In this document: positions 12,001-24,000 of the stretch, piece after piece
Layout: each line of letters begins with the position of its first letter
How positions within the stretch are numbered: position 1 is the first letter of the stretch
Source of the DNA: Dreissena polymorpha
Taxonomy: Eukaryota; Mollusca; Bivalvia; Myida; Dreissenidae
NCBI RefSeq assembly: GCF_020536995.1
Contig: NC_068366.1
Coordinates: 30,571,390 to 30,635,389, forward strand
Length of the DNA stretch: 64,000 nt
Direction of reading: 5' to 3'
Made by a program: the position numbers and the translations under genes
The notes under the pieces: generated by a model
Seen by the model: only the letters and a program-made list of their open reading frames with translations
Told to the model about the DNA's origin: nothing
The model's database searches: none

Positions 12001-15000
12001 TTGTTAAGAGAATCATCAAATACCTTTCCAATATTTCCAATATAAGCAACAATGCTTGTTAAAGATTATTGCATCAACATTACATCCTTCTACAGTTTTG
12101 CTGTAACACTTTTTCAATATTCCAATATTGTCAACAATGCATGTAAAAGATTATAACATAACATAAATTAAGTCACAAACAAATTATTCATGTTGAGATC
12201 TTAAATGACAGCCTGTTATTGGCATCTTAATCAAAGCTCCCTTTTGATGTTACAACATACTTTGTTGTCATTACCTAATTGTGGGTCAGAGCAAATCTAA
12301 ACCAAATGTGACCATAACAACAGCAGATGGCAACCAACTCCTACATGTATATAAGCCAAACGCAGAATGGATTCAATACATGTACCTCTTCTCTATTGCC
12401 ATCTTGCTGTGTGTTTGTGTCAATAAAGTTCTTCAGTTAATGTTGCTCTGACTTACAGTCTTTTCATTATCCTGCGCACTTGGGGAAACAACCTACCGTA
12501 ACAAATCGTTCACTCATAAGAAAAGAGCACACGCTAACGAACGTGTGACACAGTGTTTTGCATTTATATATGCAGTCATTTGCATATTTGAAGATTTTAT
12601 ATTGTTTTGCATTTATATATGCAGTCATTTGCATATTTGAAGATTTTATAGTAATAGTTTTATAGTTATTTGACCATTTGAATATTTGTTTAAAAGTATA
12701 TGTCATTTGTATATTTGTTTATTGTTGTAGGGTTTCATGATCTTGTACAGCTACACTTGATGTCTGTTTTCTTGTCAATCTCTGGCAATATGATATTTAG
12801 GGGTAACACAATCTTAGTTGTAAATGCAATATTATACAACATATTTACATCACTTATTGTTAAGAGAATCATCAAATACCTTTCCAATATTTCCAATATA
12901 AGCAACAATGCTTGTTAAAGATTATTTCATCAACATTACATCCTTCTACAGTTTTGCTGTAACACTTTTTCAATATTCCAATATCGTCAACAATGCATGT
13001 AAAAGATTATAACATAACATAAATTAAGTCACAAACAAATTATTCATGTTGAGATCTTAAATGACAGCCTGTTATTGGCATCTTAATCAAAGCTCCCTTT
13101 TGATGTTACAACATACTTTGTTGTCATTACCTAATTGTGGGTCAGAGCAAATCTAAACCAAATGTGACCATAACAACAGCAGATGGCAACCAACTCCTAT
13201 ATAAGCCAAACGCAGAATGGATTCAATACCTCTGCTCTATTGCCATCTTGCTGTGTGTTTGTGTCAATAAAGTTCTACAGTTAATGTTGCTCTGACTTAC
13301 AGGTAAGACATTTATTTTATTTCTACTTTACTTGTATACGTGATATAAGTTCAGTATTTTGTATGTATTACAATTGTTCATTCTACATGCAAGTCTAAAT
13401 ATTTGGTGATTATTTTATATATTAAAATTCTTCAGTTACCTCTTGCTAAAAGCGAGTTATTCCCTAAAGTTTGATGTTTTAGATATTGAATACTTTCAGT
13501 TGTAAAATTTGTATTGTTAACAATTAATAGCATTTGTTCAAGACCTCTGCTCTATTGCCATCTTGCTGTGTGTTTGTGTCAATAAAGTTCTACAGTTAAT
13601 GTTGCTCTGACTTACAGTCTTTTATTATCCTGCGCACTTGGGGAAACAACGTGAAACAACTACCGTAACAAATCGCTCACTCATAACAAAAGAGCACACG
13701 CTAACAGAACGTGTGACACTATCAACTAAGAGATAGCTAAAAGAAAGACAACATGTACATAATTGTGCAGTATTTATCTCCCTTGTTTAACCTGGTTCAG
13801 TAATCTATTTTTAGTTCTGCTCTGGAATTTAGGAAGATACTGATCATTGATAAATGGACTGCTCTGAGGGAAAATAGACTCTTCTGCCAGTGCTCTCAGA
13901 ACTGTATAAAATAAGCTGTTTTGGCTGATTTAATCACCTCTTGTTATTATAACAATAATGATTCTTTAAATTACAATTTTTAATAACTTTTAAATTCATT
14001 ATACCCCCACAAACGAAGTTTAGGGGGGTATATAGGAGTGAACTTGTCGGTCGGTCGGTTGGTCGGTCGGTCTGTAAGTCTGTCTGCCGGTCCATATTAA
14101 GTGTCCGCTCTCTAATTCAAGTAGTTTTCATCCGATCTTCACCATACTTGGTCAGAAGTTGTATCTACATGATGTCTAGGCCAAGTTCGAACATGGGCCA
14201 TGCCAGATCAAAAACTAGGTCACAGGGTCACTTAGTACGTTTTACACATTGAGCATGGTGTCCGCTCTCTATTTCAAGTAGTTTAAATCCGATCTTCACC
14301 ATACTTGGTCAGAAGTTGTAACTAGATGATGTGTAGATCAAGTTCGAACATGGGCCATGGCGGGTCAAAAACTAGGTCACGGGGTCACTTAGTGCGTTTT
14401 AAACATCACAATGTTGTCCACTCTCTAATTTAAGTAGTTTTCATTCACTCTTCACCAAACTTGGTCAGAAGTTGTATCTAGATGATGTCTAGGTCAAGTT
14501 TGAATATGGGTCATGCCGGGTCAAAAACTAGGTCACGGGGTATCTTAGTGCGTTTTAAACCTCACCATGTTGTCTGCTCTCTAATTCAAGTAGTTTTCAT
14601 CAAATCCTCAACAAACTTGATCACAAGTTTTATCTAAATGATCCCTAGGACAAGTTTGAACATGGGCCATTCCGGGCCTTAAACTAGGTCACCGGGTCAC
14701 TTAGTGCGTTTTTTAACATTCAGCATGGTGTCTGCTCTCTAATTCAAGTAGTTTACATCCGATCTTCACCAAACTTGGTCAGAAGTTTTATGGAGATGAT
14801 CTTAAGGCCAAGTTAGAACATGGGCCTTTCTGGGTCAAAAACTAGGTCAAGGGGTCTTTAAGTGCGTTTAAAAAATTGAGCATGATGTTTTGTGAAGACT
14901 ACATGCAAAATATTATGTGTCAATGCGGCATGTGGGGGTATTCGTCACGTCTGTTACAAAGCTCTAGTTAATGATAGTTAATAACTTTAATGATAGATCA

Positions 15001-18000
15001 GGTATATTTTCATTGTATGATACTTCTTAAGAAATGAAATAAATGCTTAAAACTCTCTGTAAGTGTGGATGCAGATAGTTTACATCAGTGGTCAGTGCTA
15101 GGGCTGTAACGATACATTTGAATATTCGAATTACTCGAATACGGCTGTGGAAGAATCGTATTCGTTATTCGCCACCTCCTGAACTGATTACTGTACAGTA
15201 TTTGATGAATACAAACAACGTGGTTTCGAGTTTGATAGTTTAATCATCTTTTCTTACCTTACAAATAAAGGTTCATACAATAAAGCCCTATATTTAAATG
15301 TTCTTCTTCTTATTCCGGCGTTTTCCATCATGTTTACCCTACCCACTATGTTACACAGTGAGATTATCAACAAAAATGGCGGGCACTGGTTGAATATTTA
15401 CAACATTGAATTGAAAACTCATTCGATGGTTGTTTTATGTTTATTTAGGTAAATACGAGTGATTTAATGCTCAATCAAAGGATTAGCAGATGGAATTTCT
15501 TTTTTGTTTATCTCTACGACAATGATTGTGCAAGTTATCAACAAACATGGAGCCCAGCAAAGGGAATGCTATTGATATCGTTTGCCCGCCTGCCAAATAC
15601 ATGTCGTTTAATTGTTCTACTCAAGTAATTTATTGGTACTAGTCGTGTTTTCTCAAAAGTTTAAAATCTGTGTTCAGAGTTTAAGCAGTTCTAGTCAGTG
15701 TTTTGTTATTTCAAAGTGTTGTATTTCATATTTTCAATATGCAATGATACTCAATTAATCAAATTGACAAAAACTCATAGTTTCATACTATATGATGTCA
15801 TGTCAAGTGGTCAGTATTACTTTTGTTCATTGAAATTCATATTAGCGAATAAATATTCGCATTCGCCACCCTGTATTCGTATACGTATCGTATTCGTCAC
15901 CTAGTGTTATTGTTACAGCCCTAGTCAGTGCTGCGTCTCTTTTGACCAGTGCTTATCTTTACCTGGATACTAAGAATAGCAGTGCTCTCATTTGATTAGA
16001 TGTTTACCTAGGTTGACAGCTACACCTCTGAATCAGGGGACTGACACATTGTTGGCCTTTCCCATAAGAATTAATCACCTGAAACATCTGATTATACAAG
16101 TGAAAGACTAATGTTAGACCCCCTGGCTCTAATTTGAAAGAGTTCGTCCACTAATTGAAAGTTTGGGGTTAGTGAATCACTAACCTGCCAGACCTGTTTA
16201 GTGTAGCAACTGAGTGATTTACAGTGTTTCACTAACTGGGAGTGTTAAGTTAGTGGAGTTAGTTCAGTTCTTTTAACTAAGTGTGATTATTAACTAAGTG
16301 ATAACTAAGGCAAAGTGACTTAGTATTTTTTTCTCTAAGTGAAAATATTGAGTTAGTGATTGAATAAAGAACAGGACTATAATTTGTGCAGCAACAAGTT
16401 AGTGTTTTTAATAAGTGATGAGTGAACATAGTGAATTCATTAAATGACCAATCTCAGCTAGTCTTTTAATTAAAGTGAATTAGTGTGTTGTGATTAACAC
16501 AAGTTATAAGTGATGAATCAAAGCCAAAGCAATGGATTTAAACTGTTCGTTTTCTTTAAGTGTCTTACATTAGAATTAAGTGAATAATACAATGAAAGTG
16601 AGTTCTTAGTTATTTGTTTTGTGAAAGTGAAGTTTGTGAGTGAATTCAATTATAGTGATCATCAAACTGCCAGGGGGGGCCATGTGTTGTTCATTCTTCA
16701 CGAAACTTGGTTAGAACATTTGTTCCATTGATATGTTACGGGCTGCAAAGAACAGGTCATTTCTTTTTATCTCAGGTGAGCGACTTTGGGCCTTTCAGGC
16801 CCTCTTGTAATCAGAAAATGTCTCAGGAAATATTATATGGTGTTGATTTATCTTAGATATATGTGCCTTTTTAGCTGTTTACAGTGAACTGTTTTTTCAT
16901 CCACTCTTCTCCAAACTGTATGAAAATGTTTTTTTTTAAATAAACATCTCTTATTTTAATTTAATTGTTTTGTAGGAGATGGCTTTGAAAGATGCTACTG
17001 AAAATGTTCTTCATTGAATTATAACATAACAAGATGTTTGTCTGTCTGTTTTCTTGTGCATCAATACATCTTATAGTTTTGTTTCAATTGTGCAGATAAA
17101 ATAATCGATGAAGAAAACTAAAAGCAGGTTCTCGATCTGTTAACACAACTTTAATACCTTTGCACTGGCGTCACAAGAACATAACAAATTCCATTAAATG
17201 TTGCTCCTTTGCGATAACGTACTTAAACACATAACCAGAAATGGTTCCTGGCATGTTTGAAAACACTCATCAGCATCTATATGTCTTTGAAGAAAATACA
17301 AAATGTTCTAAACATATTTTATGACACTTTTATAGGTATTTGTGAATCAGCACCTACATTGTATAAATAATTCAAATTGTATTTAATTATTTCTTATTAA
17401 AGGAAAAATATCAAGTTTGACTAATTTTTTAGTTTTGTTTTCAACTTTTGTCTTCTCTTTCAGGTTGCAAGAACTTCTTAAAGCTGTGTAAAATAAAATA
17501 CTACAATTTCTGCTTGTTCCATACTGTACAGGTATGTCTTACTCTTACAGTAAATGAAAATAAGTGATTTTTGCCATATACATATAGCTAAGTATTGTAA
17601 GTATGACGTATTGTAAGTCTGAAGTATTGTTAGTCGGAAAGAATTGAAAGTCATTTGCATTGTTAGTCTGACATCAGTGTTTTTTCACCATTTTGGGAAT
17701 AGGGCCAGGTCCATTTGGATTGGAAAAATTAGCAGTGTTTTGACTTAAATTTTGAATTTTGTGTTTTTGTTGTTTTGCTAAGAAATACTTCAAAATTGAG
17801 AATACACGTGTTTTCAGTATTATATTTACTAAGGTTGAACTTATATGGATGGGAGATGAACAAAATATTGGGATCATAAATACTTAAAAAAAAATTGGGG
17901 GGGGGGAACCTTCCATTGGGAATTTTTAGCTCCCATTTAGGAAAAATATTTACTTTTTCCATTGAGAATGGAGCCAATTACCAAACCCGATTTTGAATGA

Positions 18001-21000
18001 AAAAAACACTGGACATATTTTAAGTCTTATATAGTGAATGCCTGAATATTATTAGTCTGAAGTAATTTAAGTGTTACACATTAACAATTATTTGCTTCTT
18101 ATGCTTCTTATAGAGAAACGTGATAGCACAGACTGGAGATCCTACCGGTACTGGAAGGGGAGGGGAGTCAGTCCATGGGTGAGGATGTTCTTTTCAATAG
18201 TTTAAAAGAGACTGCCCATGAATTTAGGATAGCCGAAATTAACCATTCAAAATAAAAGCAGTGAAAAAGAATATCAATTCAGTTAACAAAGTAAATGGTT
18301 AAATATTCACTAGAGCAATATAATTACAGCTTTTTTTAGTCATGTAAAGTCGAAACCCGATGACTCGAACTCGCTGGGACTGACAACAAAAGTTTGAGCC
18401 ATCCTGAATTCGAGCCGACTGATTTCTTATTAATTTATATTGACTAAAATGAATTTGCAATAGATTTACATCTCCAGTCGAATATTATTCATTTCTACTT
18501 TCTGCTTTTGAATTAATAAGAACAAAATATATACTTATTATTGTTATAAATCAATATTTTAAGACAGTTACACGTACAATAAAAAAAAAATCATAATTAT
18601 TCTAAATGTATGTTATATCAGCATGTTTTTTACATAGGTATATAAATATAAAGCAATAAAAAAATCAGCGCTAAAAGAGAGTTTGAGCCATTCGATTTGG
18701 ACTGTATTTGTTTTGTAAAATTATTTAATTGCAATTTTAATGAAAACCATTACAAACACTTTTCTTTTATCATATTACATGTACATCTGCCCAAAATGGT
18801 GAAAGCTTGGTACTGACCCCAAATTATCCTCTAACACACATGTATTGTTTGGACAGCACCATCTACGGGGAGCAGGCCAAGTACTTTGACATGGAGCTGG
18901 CACCAAGACTCAAACATCGGACCGTCGGCACTGTCTCCATGGTGAACAATGGAGGAAACATGCACGGATCTCAGGTGTGTTGACAAAACATCGCTCAATT
19001 AGTCCATTTAGCTTGCTGGAAATTTTTGTTCACAAGTAATAGGATGATTCTAAAAAAAAGTCTTAGGATAGCATTCTCCAACCTTCCATTACATGATGCT
19101 AGTTACAGAGGAGCTGTAAAAAAATGGCTGAAAATTATATAACAATGGTTAAGGACATGCTCAACTTTTTCAAAGTTGTCAATATATTGTGTTGAAATCG
19201 TGAATGCTAGTAAAATAACCTGCAGAACACACCTATGACAGTTGTAGATAAATCATTATCTGAATTTTTTTTCGCCATTGTAATAGTCAAAATGATCAAA
19301 ATTAATATTCAATAGTGCTATGTTTATGTTCTTTTGACCATCAAGTGTATCATCAAATGCTGAATAAAATGCTTTCAAACGTCTAATTGTTTGGGAGGCG
19401 TTTTAACACTAATTGAATATCATGGTTATACAGAAATGCTCTTTAATATACCAGAACACTTAAACAAAATGAGATATTGTGGATAAAAAATAGAACGCTA
19501 TATATACATGTGGGATAAGTTTAAAATTGCATAATTATTGATCAGATCTTTATGGACTAATTGCTGTTTATCTTCACTCAGTTGTAACATTTAATTTCAA
19601 CAATTGTGTTGTATATTTAAGGAATAGTTACATGATATTTGTGTCATTATTTAATTATATTTTACTACTTCTGCTTATAGATTTACAGTATGTATTTTTG
19701 ACTTGGCAAACAGTCCAATATGTAATGCGCTAAAGGAAACACAGTATTAATGATTGTTTTATTTTTATTTTTTTTTATTTTTATTTTAATCCTCTCTGAC
19801 CCAAAATATATATCTTTTTTTTATTTTGACATGCTTACCAGATCCATTTTTGAGCTTGCCTTAGCACATCTTGGTCATGGTGACCTTTTGTGATTACCTT
19901 TTGTCCTTCATGCGTCGTCAACATTTACCTAGTTAACATAGGTACATGTAACAGAGGTCTAGAGGTCACATTTATCGTCAAATCTTTATAAAGCTTAGTC
20001 TGAAACTATTACCCAATAATATCTTAAAGAATTCGAAAAATAGTAACAGTCTGTTGAAAAACATGGCCGCCAGGGGGCAGGGCATTTTTCCTTATATGGC
20101 TATCATAAAAACTTTTAACACTCTAGAAATCACATTTTTAGTTCAATCTTCATGAAACTTGGTCAGAACATGTGTCCCAAAAATGGTTCCAAGTTAGGGG
20201 TCGAGGCAGTTTTTCTTACACTGTACAGCTATAGTAAAACCTTGTTCACACTCTAAAAGTCACATTTATTTTCAAATCTTCATGAAACTGAGTCTGCACA
20301 TATGTTCTTATAATATCTTGGATTATTTTTTAAAATGCTTCCGCTCTGTTGAAAAACATGGCCACCAGGGGGGCGGGGCATTCTAATTTCATCATGATAT
20401 TGCTATTGTAAACCTTGTTAATACTCTGAAACTTGGTCAAAAGCATTGTTCTTATGATATCTAGCCTGAGTTTGAAAATGGTTGCCGTCATTATGGTTTG
20501 TAGAAAAACGTGGCCGACAGGGGATGGGACATTTATCCTCCTAAATGAAACTTAGTAAAAACACTTGCTCTAGTGACTTTTTGGTCGAATTAAAAAAATA
20601 TTCTGGTTTGTTGAAAAAAATGGCCGCCGGGGGCAGTGCAGTTTTCCTGCTATTGTGAAAACTTGTTGACGCAATATTAGCCACAATTACAAGCCAATCT
20701 TCATAAAACTTGGTGAGAACATTTGTTCCAATGTAATCTCAGGTGAGATTGAAACTGGGTAATATGAGTTCAAAAACTAGATAACTAGATTAAATAAAAA
20801 CAACAACACGTTAATACTCTAGAAGTCTCTTTTGTGGTCCACTTTTCATTAATCAGCTCACACTTTTTAAGAATAATCTAGTTCCTTTGGGTCTCAGGTG
20901 AGCGCCAAAGGGCCCTTTGCCCTTTTGTTTATAAGTCACTTTACTAATTTTCTCTGGAATAATAATATATTAGCATGGGTTTTTCAGTAATTTTAAAGCT

Positions 21001-24000
21001 TTTGATCAAAGTCATCTACTAAAAATTCAAGATTCCGAAAACAGAAAATTTCAGTATTTTTCAAAATCTTATTCTTACACCCATGTAGAAAATTTTTGGC
21101 TTGCTTGGCAAATCTGTTAATTTAAGTGACTGATTTCCCCCCAGTTTTTCATCACTTTATCCGAGTCCTTGGACTACCTGGACGGTAAACACACAGTGTT
21201 TGGGGAAGTCGCAGAGGGCCTGGATGTCCTGCAGAAAATCAACGAGGCCTACTGCGATAAGGAAGGACGCCCTTTCAAAGACATCAGGTCTGCTGCATTG
21301 TTTTCTGACCCAGGGGTGGAAAAATAAAATGAAGAACTAGGCTTAATTTACTGAGTTTCTTGTAGTATTGCTTAAATGACAAGGTTTAAAATCATTTAAA
21401 AAAAGATCAAGTAAGGCTTTATGAGAATTCCTCTCCCCAGAAATGTTTATGAAAAATCATAGCAAATAGAAGGTTTTCAAGCAAAGGGCTTGAAACAGTG
21501 TGCTGCAAAAAAGGATCTTGTGCTTTTCGTTTTGTGAGTATGATGCTCATTGTTGCTGAAATGTTGAACACATTTGAGTAATCAAAAGTAAATGTCATCC
21601 CTATTTTATAATGCTCAGTCTTAATTTTTATGAAATTTATGAAAAACTGTATTACATATTTTTAGCTGGGCTGTTTTCGGAGAAAACCCGAGGTATTGTC
21701 ATAGCCAGCTTGTCGTGTCCGCCGTCCGCTAAAACCTTGACATTTTGTCAAGGTTTTGAACATTGGCTCTAAAATCAAAGTGCTTCAACCTACAACTTTG
21801 AAACTTCATATGTAGCTGCACCTTGATGAGTTCTACACGCCACACCCATTTTTGGGACACTAGGTCAAAGGTCAAGGTCACTGTGACCTCTAAAAAATCT
21901 ATAAAAAATAAAAATTATGACAAGCTTTCATCTATTCAAAACTGCACCCGCAGCCGAGCCTGGCTTAAATGCAGTGTGTACAGATGTAATTAAGAAAAGC
22001 TGTCACTTGTTGTGAAAAACACATATAATATACACTTAAAAGTAGTGAGACAAAAGAGACAGCTAAAACTTAATTCCTCATTTTCTTGCAACGAAGTTTG
22101 ATCAACATATCAATTGAGTTTCAATCCTTGCCTTAGTTGACCTGTAGGTTTAAGAGCTGGTAAATCAGTTCAGACAAACATACAATGGCACAGCTCTCTC
22201 TCTAATAACAATCTTTGCCTCTTTGTGCAACAATGCCTAGTGGACATGGATATCCACTGAAAAATATTTAAGTGCAGTTTGAAAAGGTCTAATTTGACTG
22301 TAAAGCATTCCTTTTACAAAAGGAAAGGAAACCAATTATCGAATCCATGTACATGTAAATTAATAGATTTTTCTTTCTGATTTATACTTCTTACATTATG
22401 AAATGTTAAAAATATTTTCTTAATTTTAAGGCCATATTGCAAAATTATTAACATTCTAATGTTAGCTGAGTTGAGTTAACTCTGTATGAGGATAGAGAGT
22501 GGTATGGAGAATATGCACCTTATTTTAGTTTTTTTGTCGCACAAAAATGGAAGTTTTTTAGTTACAGAAATAAATTAAAACTAAAATCTTCATCCTGCCA
22601 TAACTAAAAAAGTACTTCATCCTTTCCCTCTCAGAAGCAAAGTGGAAATGCCTTTATGCAAACAGCATAAAACCAGAGCAGCCTGCAAGTAACTTGCAGT
22701 GTGTTCAGGTTGTATGCTGTTTGCTGCTCATCAGTATTTAAGGGTTGGAAATTAAGCCTTTAAAACTTGAATCTAGCTAGAAAGGTCTTTATTTAAATTT
22801 AAGTTGCTAAGGGACTACACATGCTTCAAAATAAGTATCTAAGAGGTAGAGGGTGTAGCCAGGTGAATGAATCTTATTGAGATCCTGTTCCAACAACATT
22901 ATTAACCTTGTTGGGGACTTAGGTTTCGTCTTTTGACAAAGCGCTCGTTAAAATTCTTACCCATAACTTTTCAGGATATACCACACTATCATCTTAGATG
23001 ATCCTTATGAAGATCTACCAGGTCTGGCTATTCCTGATAGGTCACCTGAACCCACCAAAGAACAGTTAAATGTAAGTTGACATGTTGTTGGGGCTAGTAT
23101 AACCAAAGAGGGTACCTTAGTTTATCGAATCAAAATAACAATGTAAAGTTGACCTGTTGTTGGGGCTAGTATAACCAAAGAGGATACCTTAGTTCATCAA
23201 AGCTCAATAACAATGTTAGTGTTCTTGTTACTGTATTATTAGGCTTAATAGTAGCAATCATTACACCTTGACTCACCAAATAACAATATATGATAAACAG
23301 TTTGCAGATTTGCAAAACCTTTGACAAATTCTCAAACAGACAGTATAACAAATGCATACAAATGATAAATCTTGCATCCATAATTCTATTTACAAAAGTA
23401 GCAACAGAGCTGCAAACTGCATATTGCCAGCAACCCTTTAAAAAATAAATACAGCAAGACTAGTGATTATACCATGAACATAGAAAATATAACAAAATAA
23501 TGCTAACAAAGCATATATACAGTGTACAAACACTTATAAAACTGACCAAATATTTAGAGTGATTTACTGCATTTTACCTTTAGCGTTGGTCATCATTTGT
23601 CCACTTACATGTATGATAATACACATATATTTTTTTTCTTATAATAAATAACATACATTAATGAAACAGCTCATACTAAGTTGTTATGCTTTTCTTATTT
23701 TTTGTTAAATATTTCATATTATTCATGACTAAATTGATGGGTATATTTACATGTATGCCATTGTTGTTTTTGTTTTTTCAGAGTGGCCGTATTGGTGCAG
23801 AAGAAGACATTGATGAGTTTAAGGGCTTCAGTGAACAGGAGGTACAAGAAATCATGGAGGAACGCGAGGCCAAGGCCAACGCACAGATCCTCGCCATGGT
23901 AACAGAAATACTGCAATGACTTTAGATGTTTTCCTCAGAACATATTTTATGAGTTAAATCTTATCCTAAGGTAAGTTAATCCTTTACCACCTAGATATAT

